A DNA stretch of 62,802 nucleotides from Bacteroidales bacterium (GTDB lineage: Bacteria > Bacteroidota > Bacteroidia > Bacteroidales > ML635J-15). The stretch lies in contig JAFZLK010000081.1 in NCBI GenBank assembly GCA_017551515.1, forward strand, positions 1 through 62,802, read 5' to 3'. The notes beneath the pieces are model-generated. The model saw nothing but the letters and a program-made list of their open reading frames with translations. It was not told the origin of the DNA and did no database searches. The stretch's first letter is position 1, and each line of letters begins with the position of its first letter. The position numbers and the translations under genes were made by a program. This document shows, piece by piece, positions 35,869-44,771 of the stretch.

Positions 35869-37812
35869 TTACTTGTCATACTTCTTTATCAACGACATAA
35901 TTCTCAGCACCTCGGCAACGCTCCACGCCTGTGCTATTGCACCACGCGGATTGTATGGCGGGTCACCATCGTAAATTTCGGAAATACTGCCGATACCAGC
36001 AATTGTCATATCCTCCTCGAAGCCCCAAGCAATCTTCTTCACCTGTGGCAATGCCTGCTTTCCGTAAACCTTCAGCAGTCCTTCGCAGAAATGACCGAGC
36101 AACCACGGCCACACAGTTCCCTGATGGTAAGCCGAATCGCGCTGTTCCTGATTTCCGAAATAAACACCTTTGTAGTCAGGCGAATCGGGTGACAATGTGC
36201 GCAATCCCTTAGGCGTCAGCAATCTCGACTGAACCTTTTCGAGAATAGAGGCCGCCATGTCAACCGTAACCATCGTGTATGGCAACGAACATGCAAATAT
36301 CTGGTTAGGACGAACCGAAAAATCACTGTAATCGTAAGTTACGACATCGGCAAGATAGCCACGGTTTGCGTCCCAGAACATCGCAAGGAACGAAGACTTT
36401 GTCCTTTCGGGAATATCTTTCCACCTTTCGATGAATTCGGCATCGCCACAAGCAGATGCCAATTCCAGCGAGAACATTATCGCATTGTACCACAGAGCAT
36501 TTATCTCAACGGCAAATCCCATTCGCGGAGTTACAGGCCGTCCGTTCACCACGGCATCCATCCAAGTGAGAGCCTTGCCCTGAGTTCCCTGCCATACAAG
36601 GCCGTTGTCGTGCATCTTTATGTTGAAACTTGTGCCGTTGCGATAAGCATCAAGCACCGCTTTCATCTTCTTGCCGTAAATCTGCCATATTTGCCTTCTG
36701 TCGGGAAGCACATTGGAATATTCCTGCAAAGCCCAGAAGTACCACAGCGGTGCATCAACCGAATTGAGCGCAGCATCGTCACCAGCACCGATATTCGGGA
36801 ACAAACCGTTCTTCATTTCCGATGACATCGTATCAAGTACTTCGCGACAAGCCTTTGCATTGCCAGCGTGAAGCGTCAAACCCGGCAACGAGATGAAAGT
36901 GTCGCGTCCCCAACGACCAAACCACGGATAACCAGCCACGATTTCGGTCTTGCCGTTGCGCTTGCAAATGAACTGCTGGGCAGCACTGCGCAGACATTCC
37001 TCGTAGTTGTTGCGTGGCGAACGCTTTGCCAATTCTGTGTTGAACTTACGCGATATACTTGAAGGTGAAATTTCGCTCAATGCAGCAGTGAAAATCACCG
37101 ATTCTCCTTTCTTTATCGGCACTTCAAAATATCCGGGCACATACAAGTCCTCGCGATAGTCGTAGCCACGCTCCTGCTCCTCAATGTACTCGTTATTGTA
37201 GTACCAGTCTGGCACATGAACATACTCGCACTTCTTCGAAAGTTGCATATAGAGATACTTGTACGAATCGTACATTCTCAACTTAATGCCATTTTCTACT
37301 GGGATATACTTTGTATTGACGAAGAAATTTGCCTTACTCAACTTATGTACATTTCGGAATGCCAAGAACGGCTGGAAACGCAATTTTGTTTCAGAATTAG
37401 CCTCAAGCAAGGTGTATTTCAGCATTATGCGGTCATCATCGCTTAGGATTCGTTCCATTTTCAACAACACACCGCCAACGCGATATATGAAATACGGAAT
37501 GGTTTCTATCTGGAAATCGCGCAAATACTTGTGTCCCTTTGGGAAATACACACCGTCGGGATACTTGTGAACGCCAAGGTGGAATACCTCATCGTGCTGT
37601 ACAACCGACAAGTCAAGCGACGAGATTAGTATATGGTTATCACCATCTATGTCCTCCATCGGGCAGATGAATAATCCGTGATATTTCCTTGTATTACAAT
37701 TTATTATGGTGGAACTTGCGTATGCCCCGCTTCGGCTTGTGCGGATAAGTTCGCGCTTGAGCGAATACTCAAGATTTACCAGTTGGTTCTTGTCAAAACT
37801 AATGTATCCCAT
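35869..37812 (-). CDS. Glycogen debranching enzyme (amylo-alpha-1,6-glucosidase)
   Basis: 647 residues. The N-terminal Glyco-hydrolase-like domain (NTRKYHGLFICPMEDIDGDNH) is followed by a C-terminal GH133-like catalytic domain with AGYPWFGRWGRDTFISLPGL, VDAPLWYFWALQEY and YHQGTVWPWLLGHF. It removes alpha-1,6 branches during cytoplasmic glycogen turnover. First gene of the operon; the -7 box TATCTTTG is at 37839-37832. Confidence 0.95.
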   Translation of the reverse strand: MGYISFDKNQLVNLEYSLKRELIRTSRSGAYASSTIINCNTRKYHGLFICPMEDIDGDNHILISSLDLSVVQHDEVFHLGVHKYPDGVYFPKGHKYLRDFQIETIPYFIYRVGGVLLKMERILSDDDRIMLKYTLLEANSETKLRFQPFLAFRNVHKLSKANFFVNTKYIPVENGIKLRMYDSYKYLYMQLSKKCEYVHVPDWYYNNEYIEEQERGYDYREDLYVPGYFEVPIKKGESVIFTAALSEISPSSISRKFNTELAKRSPRNNYEECLRSAAQQFICKRNGKTEIVAGYPWFGRWGRDTFISLPGLTLHAGNAKACREVLDTMSSEMKNGLFPNIGAGDDAALNSVDAPLWYFWALQEYSNVLPDRRQIWQIYGKKMKAVLDAYRNGTSFNIKMHDNGLVWQGTQGKALTWMDAVVNGRPVTPRMGFAVEINALWYNAIMFSLELASACGDAEFIERWKDIPERTKSSFLAMFWDANRGYLADVVTYDYSDFSVRPNQIFACSLPYTMVTVDMAASILEKVQSRLLTPKGLRTLSPDSPDYKGVYFGNQEQRDSAYHQGTVWPWLLGHFCEGLLKVYGKQALPQVKKIAWGFEEDMTIAGIGSISEIYDGDPPYNPRGAIAQAWSVAEVLRIMSLIKKYDK

Positions 37813-37831
37813 AAATCAAAAAGTTACCCTA

Positions 37832-37839
37832 CAAAGATA
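37832..37839 (-). promoter_or_regulatory. Promoter -7 box of the glycogen operon
   Basis: TATCTTTG on the minus strand, 20 bases before the debranching enzyme ATG. Confidence 0.65.
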
Positions 37840-38002
37840 ATGAAAAACTTTTTACGAACGAAAGTTTTTCCAAAAAAATTAAAAATTTTGAAGCAAGGAG
37901 CTAATCGAATTTTTTCACGACATAAAAACCTCTGAATAAACAAATTACACAAACATCAAAATACGAACATGCATCACACATCGGAACCGATAAACCAACG
38001 AT

Positions 38003-38033
38003 TTTGCCATTCCCACATTTTTCCATATCTTTG
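38003..38033 (+). promoter_or_regulatory. Promoter of the PQQ-like lipoprotein/esterase operon
   Basis: -33 TTTG at 38003-38006 and -7 TATCTTTG at 38026-38033, spacing 19. The start site is expected near 38040. Confidence 0.75.
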
Positions 38034-38063
38034 CACCGAATTTGAATTGAGGCTTTGATTGCG

Positions 38064-39656
38064 ATGAAACGCATAATTATATTATTCACAGTAATAACTT
38101 GTGTTGCAATATGCATGCTTGAGTCGTGCAACGGCAAAAATGGAAACGAAAATACAGAAACAATTGAATGCGATACCGTTACGCAAGTTGTTGACGAATC
38201 AACAATACCACTTCCCGACACCACCTACCCTTCTGTCGCAAACCTGAAATACGACATAACAATCTTCGACACTATAACCTCTGGCGAACTTTCCGACATC
38301 GAAGACTTGTACGCCAATGCACAGGGAATCTTTACTTTCAGAGGCGGTCCGTTGCGCAACACACCATTCTGCGGTCACATCGACAGCACACCCACCGACA
38401 TCGACATCGACTGGGCATTTGAAACAAGCTACGACACCACCAAAACAAGTTTCGGCACTTGGGGCGGAGGAAGCGGTTGGACAGGTCAGCCTCTATATGT
38501 TGAATGGAGCGACAGCATGATGCAAAAATTCCGTGAAGCAAACGATTCCTTGACGGAAAACTTCGGCAACAAGGAAATCATGGTTTGCTCGCTGTGCGGA
38601 AAATTGTATTTCATAAACTACGAAACTGGCAAAATGTCACGGAAACCAATAGATGTCCTGAACCCAATAAAAGGTACTGCCATGCTCGACCCCGACCTAA
38701 ACGGAAACCTTTACATCGGTCAGGGCATTCCGCGCAAGCGGCCGATAGGTGCAATGGTCGTTGACCTTTTCGAGCACAAAGTTTCCGACTTTTTCCCCGA
38801 AGACCCTAACGCTTGGCGTAGCTGGAGTGCCTACGATGCTTCACCTCTCGTTGTTGGCGGATTCCTTTTCCGCATCGGCGAAAACGGAACCATTTACAAA
38901 TACACACGCGAAAAAGGAAAAATAAACCTGCATTCAACTCTCAGATACAAGAAAACCGATGACAGCGCAGCTGGAATGGAATCATCGATGGCGGTTTACA
39001 AAAACTACGGCTACACTACCGACAATCACGGCAACATTCTATGTATCAATCTCAACAATCTTGAGCCAGTATGGCACTACGACAACCACGATGACACCGA
39101 TGCCACACCGGTTATCGAACTCGAAGACGGCATTCCATACCTTTATTCAGGTTGCGAAATGGACAGACAAGGGTACGAAGGCATTTCATACCTCGTAAAA
39201 CTCAACGCTCTCACAGGAGAACGCATCTGGGAGCAGAAAATCGAGTGCAAGAAAATGACACTTGGCGACAAACATTTCGACGGTGGAATGTACTCCACAA
39301 TGCTCCTTGGTACTGGTGACTGTAGTGACTTACTTTTCACCAACATCTGCACCAACGATCCACCAGCCGCAGGAATTTTCTGTGCACTGAAAAAAGAAAC
39401 TGGCGAAATCGCATACACAAAGAAATTAGAACACTACGCATGGTCGTCGCCAGTGGCAATCACCAACAACGAAGGCAAAATGTTTGTACTGACATTCGAC
39501 TGCGTTGGACATGCATACATAATTGATGGTAAAACTGGAGAATTTCTAGTAACCAAACTTATAGGAATCAACTTCGAATCATCACCCATAATCATCGACA
39601 ACCATGTTGTGATTGGTTCGAGAGGCACTAACATTTATAAACTTTCAATCAAATGA
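38064..39656 (+). CDS. PQQ-like beta-propeller lipoprotein
   Basis: 530 residues from the ATG at 38064, chosen over an upstream TTG because the promoter places the start site near 38040. The lipoprotein signal ends CMLESC. The rest is a PQQ-like beta-propeller: repeated blade ends such as GKLYFINYETGKM, GTIYKYTREKGKI, GNILCINLNNLEPVW and KLNALTGERIWEQK. There are no dehydrogenase cofactor ligands, so it is likely a binding or scaffold protein on the periplasmic or outer surface. It overlaps the next gene by ATGA. Confidence 0.85.
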   Translation: MKRIIILFTVITCVAICMLESCNGKNGNENTETIECDTVTQVVDESTIPLPDTTYPSVANLKYDITIFDTITSGELSDIEDLYANAQGIFTFRGGPLRNTPFCGHIDSTPTDIDIDWAFETSYDTTKTSFGTWGGGSGWTGQPLYVEWSDSMMQKFREANDSLTENFGNKEIMVCSLCGKLYFINYETGKMSRKPIDVLNPIKGTAMLDPDLNGNLYIGQGIPRKRPIGAMVVDLFEHKVSDFFPEDPNAWRSWSAYDASPLVVGGFLFRIGENGTIYKYTREKGKINLHSTLRYKKTDDSAAGMESSMAVYKNYGYTTDNHGNILCINLNNLEPVWHYDNHDDTDATPVIELEDGIPYLYSGCEMDRQGYEGISYLVKLNALTGERIWEQKIECKKMTLGDKHFDGGMYSTMLLGTGDCSDLLFTNICTNDPPAAGIFCALKKETGEIAYTKKLEHYAWSSPVAITNNEGKMFVLTFDCVGHAYIIDGKTGEFLVTKLIGINFESSPIIIDNHVVIGSRGTNIYKLSIK

Positions 39657-40633
39657 AAAAGATAATCGTTGCAATATTGATACTCATTCCGTTTTACGCA
39701 AGTTCGCAAAAGCTTATGGCTTTCCGCGATTCTGTGCAAGGCAGTTACAATTTCTGGGTATATCTGCCTGAATGTTACGATTCTATAAACGAAACCACAC
39801 CGACAGTACTTTTCCTGCACGGACGAAGCCTCTGCGGTAGAAACCTATCTATGGTACGCCGTTACGGTCCGCTCGATGCTCTTTTAATGGGACGAAAAAT
39901 AAATGCCGTAGTAGTAGCTCCACAAAACCCTGGTGATGCTTGGAAACCTGAAAAGATAATGAAAATAATCGACTGGACTACAGAAAAATACCGCACTGAC
40001 ACGAATCGTTTGTATGTTCTCGGCATGAGTCTAGGAGGCTATGGAACAATTGACTTCGTAGGCACTTACCCCGAAAAGGTTGCCGCTGCAATGGCTCTAT
40101 GCGGTGGCGGCACACTGAAATCATACTGCGGTCTCAACGAAGTTCCTCTATGGATAATGCACGGCACTGCAGACAAAGCCGTTGGCGTAAGTCAGTCGCA
40201 GGCTGTGGTGGACAAAATGATAGAATGCGGTGATACTTCACGCCTTATTTTCGACAGGCTAAGCGGTGTAAACCACAGCCGTCTGGCAAGAATGTTCTAT
40301 CTGCCCGACACATACGATTGGCTTTTCTCACACTCACTTGCCGATTCTGCACGACAGGTTCACAAGGATATTCACATCGACAATGCCACGATGGAACTCG
40401 CTTACAAAAACCTCGACAAGAACAGCAACCATTTCACCGTCATAGACCCCAATCCACAGGTATATTCGTATGTTCCTGACGACCCGAATGCAGAATATTA
40501 TGTCATCAAGAAGGGCGACACGCTTAGCCATGTTGCAAGGATGTACCACACTTCAGTTGCAAAACTCTGCCAGATAAACCACCTCAGCGAAACAAGCATT
40601 TTACAAATAGGACAGAAAATCTATCTGAAGTAA
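39653..40633 (+). CDS. Exported esterase with C-terminal LysM domain
   Basis: 326 residues. The signal peptide (MKKIIVAILILIPFYASSQ) precedes an esterase/PHB-depolymerase-like alpha/beta hydrolase domain: TVLFLHGRSLCG, nucleophile elbow GMSLGGYG, acid in MHGTADKAVG, His in SGVNHSRLA. The last 45 residues are a LysM domain (YYVIKKGDTLSHVARMYHTS ... LQIGQKIYLK), which binds peptidoglycan or chitin-type glycans. The fusion suggests a cell-wall-tethered esterase, perhaps removing acyl groups from glycans. Translationally coupled to the propeller lipoprotein. Confidence 0.87.
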   Translation: MKKIIVAILILIPFYASSQKLMAFRDSVQGSYNFWVYLPECYDSINETTPTVLFLHGRSLCGRNLSMVRRYGPLDALLMGRKINAVVVAPQNPGDAWKPEKIMKIIDWTTEKYRTDTNRLYVLGMSLGGYGTIDFVGTYPEKVAAAMALCGGGTLKSYCGLNEVPLWIMHGTADKAVGVSQSQAVVDKMIECGDTSRLIFDRLSGVNHSRLARMFYLPDTYDWLFSHSLADSARQVHKDIHIDNATMELAYKNLDKNSNHFTVIDPNPQVYSYVPDDPNAEYYVIKKGDTLSHVARMYHTSVAKLCQINHLSETSILQIGQKIYLK

Positions 40634-40682
40634 AGGTCAACCAATAATAAATCAATGCATTATTATTAGTAATTAATGCAAA

Positions 40683-40716
40683 CAAAAAAAGGCGAGAAAG
40701 TCTCCTCTCACGCCTC
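40683..40716 (-). terminator. Intrinsic terminator after iorA-iorB
   Basis: On the minus strand AGGC (bulge) GAGA pairs with TCTC GCCT, followed by seven T (40690-40684). It lies 27 bases after the iorB stop. Confidence 0.75.
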
Positions 40717-40742
40717 AATATGAAGTGAAATAATATCACCTG

Positions 40743-41315
40743 TTAGTTGTTCTTTGCAAACTCGTAGCCGGCCTTTATAGCAGCGAGGTTTGAATTTACA
40801 ACAGCTTCGCCCTTGCGTCCGAAGATGCGCTGAATAGAAGCTTCCAACTCAGCGAGTTCGATTCCGAGGAAAGGAACAGTTGCACCAAGCAGAACCATGT
40901 TGGAACGAGCGTTAACCTTCTTTGCAATTTCGTTTGCATTGAAAGCTACATTTGTCTTTACCTTCTTGATTTCTGCCATAACCTTGTCCATATCAGGATA
41001 ATTCTTGATATTAACGAAAGGTTCTGAGTTGGTGATTACACAACCGTCAGCAGCAAGGAAAGGCAGATAACGCAACGATTCCATTGGTTCGCTCGACAAA
41101 ATGATGTCAGCCTGACCTTCTGGAATAACGTCAGCATAAATCGGCTTGTCGGAAATACGCAAGTGCGAGAAAACCGAACCGCCACGCTGTGACATTCCGT
41201 GGATTTCGGACTGCTTCAAATATAAATTCTTGTTGAGTGCTGCATCAGAGATGATTTTGGCTACCGATACTATACCGTCGCCACCTACGCCGCACAATAT
41301 GATGTCTTTTTTCAT
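40743..41315 (-). CDS. iorB: Indolepyruvate:ferredoxin oxidoreductase, beta subunit
   Basis: 190 residues, gamma-type 2-oxoacid:ferredoxin oxidoreductase fold: GVGGDGIVSVAKIISDAAL, KQSEIHGMSQRGGSVFSHLR, and ILSSEPMESLRYLPFL. With the alpha subunit it oxidatively decarboxylates aryl pyruvates from aromatic amino acids to aryl-acyl-CoA, reducing ferredoxin. It lies 25 bases after iorA. Confidence 0.94.
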   Translation of the reverse strand: MKKDIILCGVGGDGIVSVAKIISDAALNKNLYLKQSEIHGMSQRGGSVFSHLRISDKPIYADVIPEGQADIILSSEPMESLRYLPFLAADGCVITNSEPFVNIKNYPDMDKVMAEIKKVKTNVAFNANEIAKKVNARSNMVLLGATVPFLGIELAELEASIQRIFGRKGEAVVNSNLAAIKAGYEFAKNN

Positions 41316-41340
41316 GATAATTTCTCCTATTATTAAAAGG

Positions 41341-42924
41341 TTATTTCTTTTCGCCTATGTGCTTCTTAAGTTCAACGATACAAGTTCTGCGCGGAATGAT
41401 TACCGAAACTCCGTTGTAGTTGATTTCCTCTTCGAGAATCTTTACAAATTCGTCGTGGTTCTTTGGTAGCGGAACAATCTCGCGAATGTGCTCTGGTTCA
41501 ACGCCAAGACCTATACAAATCTGTGCAATCTTGCAGTGTGCCGATGATGGCTGACCACCTGTCATTGCAGTGATGTCGTTGTCGAGAATCATGATTACAA
41601 CATTTGCCTTTTCGTTTACGCAGTCCAAAAGGCCTGTCATACCGCTGTGACCGAAAGTACCGTCACCAATTACTGCAACTGACGGGAAGATTCCAGCCTC
41701 GGCAGCACCCTTTGCCATTGTGATTGATGCACCCATACAAACGGTTGTGTCGATAGCCTTCATGTTGAAGCCCAAGGTGTAGCAACCTATATCACCGAAT
41801 ACCTTACCGTGATATTTAGCCATAACATCGTTCAATGCTGTGTAGCTGTCAACGTGAGGACAACCCTGGCACAATGCTGGCGGACGGTTTGTTACCAATT
41901 CTGGAACTGGCATTCCCTTTGCAGGAGCGAGTTTCAAAGCGGCTGCAATCTTCTCAGCGTTCATTTCTCCATCACGACGGATGGTTTCGTCCAAGCGACC
42001 CATAACCTTCTTGCCCTTTGCAAGGAATCCCTTGATGTGCTCCTCGATGAATGGCTGACCGTCTTCGAGAACAAGGAGTTCGTCGCACTCATCGTACAAC
42101 TTGCTGAGCATATTGTATGGCAACGGATACTGGGTTATCTTTACAACTGGATATGGGCAATGTCCGTCCTTGAAGTTTTCCATCAAGTAGTTGTATGCGA
42201 TACCGCTGGTGATGATACCGAGTTTCTTGTTTTCGCCATCGAAATACTTGTTGTATCCAGATTCTTCCGAGGACTTTGTGAACAACGGCTGCTTGTCGAT
42301 AAGGTTGCGATACAAACGCTTAGCATTTGCCGGCAACAAAACGAAAGAACTAGCATCTGCCGGTTCTGTCAACGGGTTTTGTGGCAACGGATTGCGACGT
42401 TCAACACCTGCACGGCTGTGAGCCAAACGGGTAGGAATTCTGTAAAGAACAGGAGTTCCAAGTTTTTCCGAAAGTTCGTAGCCGAAGAAAACCATGTCGT
42501 AAGCTTCCTGCTGGTTCGATGGTTCAAGCATTGGAATCATAGCCCAGTGTCCGTAGAAACGGCTATCCTGCTCGTCCTGCGACGAGTACATGCTCGGGTC
42601 GTCAGCAACTACGATGAGTACGCCCTTGGTACCAATGATTGCTGCGTTCATGAACGGGTCACCGCAAACATTGAGACCAACATGCTTCATGCATGTCATA
42701 GCACGCTTGCCAGCGTATGCCACACCGATAGATGCTTCGAGAGCGGTCTTTTCGTTAGCACACCAGTTGGCGATAACACCTTTTTCCTTTGCTTCCTTCG
42801 ATTTGATTACATATTCGGTAATCTGAGTGGACGGAGTTCCGGGATAGCTGTTGATAGCGCTTCCGCCAGCATCGATGAATGCTTGAGCTATCGCCTCGTC
42901 TCCTAATAACAATAATTTCTGCAT
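41341..42924 (-). CDS. iorA: Indolepyruvate:ferredoxin oxidoreductase, alpha subunit (no ferredoxin domain)
   Basis: 527 residues. The N-terminal pyrimidine-binding domain (GDEAIAQAFIDAGGSAINSY, GLNVCGDPFMNAAI) and C-terminal TPP-binding domain (GDIGCYTLGF, VIGDGTFGHSG, LDNDITAMTGGQPSS) are intact. Archaeal and many bacterial IorA proteins run to about 600-640 residues with two 4Fe-4S clusters at the end. This one stops at IIPRRTCIVELKKHIGEKK without a Cys-rich tail. I believe this shorter form is usual in Bacteroidales; electrons would then pass to a separate ferredoxin. Confidence 0.94.
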   Translation of the reverse strand: MQKLLLLGDEAIAQAFIDAGGSAINSYPGTPSTQITEYVIKSKEAKEKGVIANWCANEKTALEASIGVAYAGKRAMTCMKHVGLNVCGDPFMNAAIIGTKGVLIVVADDPSMYSSQDEQDSRFYGHWAMIPMLEPSNQQEAYDMVFFGYELSEKLGTPVLYRIPTRLAHSRAGVERRNPLPQNPLTEPADASSFVLLPANAKRLYRNLIDKQPLFTKSSEESGYNKYFDGENKKLGIITSGIAYNYLMENFKDGHCPYPVVKITQYPLPYNMLSKLYDECDELLVLEDGQPFIEEHIKGFLAKGKKVMGRLDETIRRDGEMNAEKIAAALKLAPAKGMPVPELVTNRPPALCQGCPHVDSYTALNDVMAKYHGKVFGDIGCYTLGFNMKAIDTTVCMGASITMAKGAAEAGIFPSVAVIGDGTFGHSGMTGLLDCVNEKANVVIMILDNDITAMTGGQPSSAHCKIAQICIGLGVEPEHIREIVPLPKNHDEFVKILEEEINYNGVSVIIPRRTCIVELKKHIGEKK

Positions 42925-43204
42925 ATTTCTATTATTTTATTTTTACAATTTAAGTCCACGAAGATACAAATTTTCCGACACTTACAAAAATGTTTCAAAG
43001 CATATTTTGAGGGGAGTTATTCACGGTATACGAATAATGCAAAACGCTACTAATCAACCTTATAAACAGCGGCAATGATTTTTTGTTAAAAAATTTGACA
43101 TTCCGAACAGGTTTATGACACATACTTAAACTACATATATTGCACTCTACATACAATTCCATTAGTGTAAAATTACATCTCCAACATTGTTGATTCTCCG
43201 CAAA
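42925..43204. other. Intergenic DNA between iorA and the 33-bp array
   Basis: The iorA promoter is probably TATCTTCG at 42966-42959, a near match to the consensus. I see no gene in the rest. Confidence 0.4.
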
Positions 43205-43347
43205 CATTTTGGGGATTCATACATTTTTAACTAAAAACATTTTGAGGATTTGTGCACTTTTAACCAAAAACATTTTGAGGATTTATGCATATTTAATCAA
43301 AAACATTTTGAGGATTTATGCATATTTAACAAAAAACATTTTGAGGA
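43205..43347 (+). repeat. 33-bp tandem array upstream of AAA_14 ATPase 1
   Basis: Four units plus the start of a fifth begin at 43205, 43238, 43271, 43304 and 43337, exactly 33 bases apart. The unit core is CATTTTGAGGATTTATGCAT followed by an A/T-rich tail ending in five or six A; the two units next to the gene are nearly identical and the most distal is the most diverged. The partial fifth unit (CATTTTGAGGA) contains the TTTG that serves as the -33 element of the downstream gene. Confidence 0.92.
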
Positions 43348-43370
43348 AAAGGAAATTATAATTATCTTTG
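43340..43370 (+). promoter_or_regulatory. Promoter of ATPase 1, -33 box inside the last repeat
   Basis: -33 TTTG 43340-43343 and -7 TATCTTTG 43363-43370, spacing 19. The start site falls near 43377, 20 bases before the ATG. Confidence 0.8.
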
Positions 43371-43397
43371 CAGCGACAAATCAACACATTAGCACTT

Positions 43398-44729
43398 ATG
43401 TCATTCAAAAGAAAATTATACAACGAAATGCTACGCTGGAAAGAGTCCCGCAAAGGCAAGTCAGCATTACTTATAAATGGTGCCCGTCGAGTTGGAAAAT
43501 CCACCTTAGTGGAATCTTTTGCCAAGCAAGAATATAAATCCTATCTGCTTATCGACTTTTCAAAGACCTCAAAACAAGTTGATGCTCTTTTCGAGGACAT
43601 GATGAACTTGGAGATGTTTTTCTTTCAATTGCAAAACATATTCAATGTCAAGCTATACGAGCGCAAGTCAGTAATAATTTTCGACGAGGTGCAGATGCAA
43701 CCATTAGCAAGACAAGCAATCAAGCATCTTGTTAAAGACGGACGATACGACTACATAGAAACTGGTTCGCTACTTTCGATAAAGAAAAATGTGGAAAAGA
43801 TTGTAATTCCAAGCGAGGAAACGCGATTAACCTTATATCCAATGGATTACGATGAATTTCGCTGGGCAATCAACGATGGAGTTTCGCCAGATTTCATCCG
43901 ACAAGCATTTGACATGAAACGAAGTATTGGCGATGCCGTACACCGAAAATGGATGCGCGACCTAAGACTATATATGCTTATCGGAGGTATGCCTCAAGCT
44001 GTTGACACATACATAAAAACAAACAATCTTCGTGAGGTGGATAATGTCAAACGTGAAATCCTACAACTTTACGATGATGATTTTTACAAAATTGACTCAA
44101 CTGGCAGAGCATCGCAACTATTTGCAGCAATTCCAGGACAATTGTCAAACAATGCAGGACGCTACCAAGTGTCGAGTGTACTTGAGAATCAGAATGCAGA
44201 GCGAGTTAGTTCTGTTGTGGCGAACATGGCAGACAGCATGGTAATCAACTTGTCGTACCACGCCAACGACCCCAATGTAGGACTAGGCATGAGCAAGGAC
44301 TTGTATCGGTACAAAATGTTCGTTGGCGATACTGGCTTGTTTGTAACCTTGGCTTTCAGAGACAAAGCATACACCGAAAATCTTGTATATCAAAAACTTC
44401 TCAACGACAAACTGAATGCAAATTTAGGCTATGTATATGAAAATCTAATTGCACAAATGCTAAAAGCCAGTGGCAACGAACTATATTACTACACATTTCA
44501 AACCGAAACAGGCAAGCACAACTACGAAATCGATTTTCTATTGTCACGCGACAACAAACTCTGCCCCATAGAGGTAAAATCATCTGGATACAAGTCGCAC
44601 AAGTCGTTGGATGTTTTCTGCGAGAAATATTCGTCGCGCATCAGCGACCGTATATTGCTATATACCAAAGACTTCCAAAAGGACGGTGCTACCACATGTA
44701 TGCCAGTGTATTTCACACCATACCTATAG
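43398..44729 (+). CDS. AAA_14/DUF4143 family ATPase 1
   Basis: 443 residues from the ATG at 43398, chosen because the longer frame starts inside the promoter. The N-terminal AAA_14 domain has Walker A GARRVGKST, Walker B VIIFDEVQM and sensor-like ETGSLL. The C-terminal DUF4143 domain contains YVYENLIAQMLKASGNELYY and the nuclease-like EIDFLLSRDNKLCPIEVKSS (an ExD...ExK pattern). Many paralogues occur in Bacteroidales genomes and are of unknown function; the ExK motif suggests a PD-(D/E)xK-type fold. A second member lies at 53884, also behind a 33-bp array. Confidence 0.9.
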   Translation: MSFKRKLYNEMLRWKESRKGKSALLINGARRVGKSTLVESFAKQEYKSYLLIDFSKTSKQVDALFEDMMNLEMFFFQLQNIFNVKLYERKSVIIFDEVQMQPLARQAIKHLVKDGRYDYIETGSLLSIKKNVEKIVIPSEETRLTLYPMDYDEFRWAINDGVSPDFIRQAFDMKRSIGDAVHRKWMRDLRLYMLIGGMPQAVDTYIKTNNLREVDNVKREILQLYDDDFYKIDSTGRASQLFAAIPGQLSNNAGRYQVSSVLENQNAERVSSVVANMADSMVINLSYHANDPNVGLGMSKDLYRYKMFVGDTGLFVTLAFRDKAYTENLVYQKLLNDKLNANLGYVYENLIAQMLKASGNELYYYTFQTETGKHNYEIDFLLSRDNKLCPIEVKSSGYKSHKSLDVFCEKYSSRISDRILLYTKDFQKDGATTCMPVYFTPYL

Positions 44730-44771
44730 GTGGTTTGATGTTGTTTTGCCGAACTAATAAATGACATTTTC

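Noticed and set aside
43250..43537. Open frame encoding an 11-residue repeat (NQKHFEDLCIF) across the 33-bp array
   Set aside because: The repeat reads in frame only because 33 is a multiple of three. It overlaps the ATPase 1 coding start in another frame and has no upstream promoter, so it is a by-product of the array.
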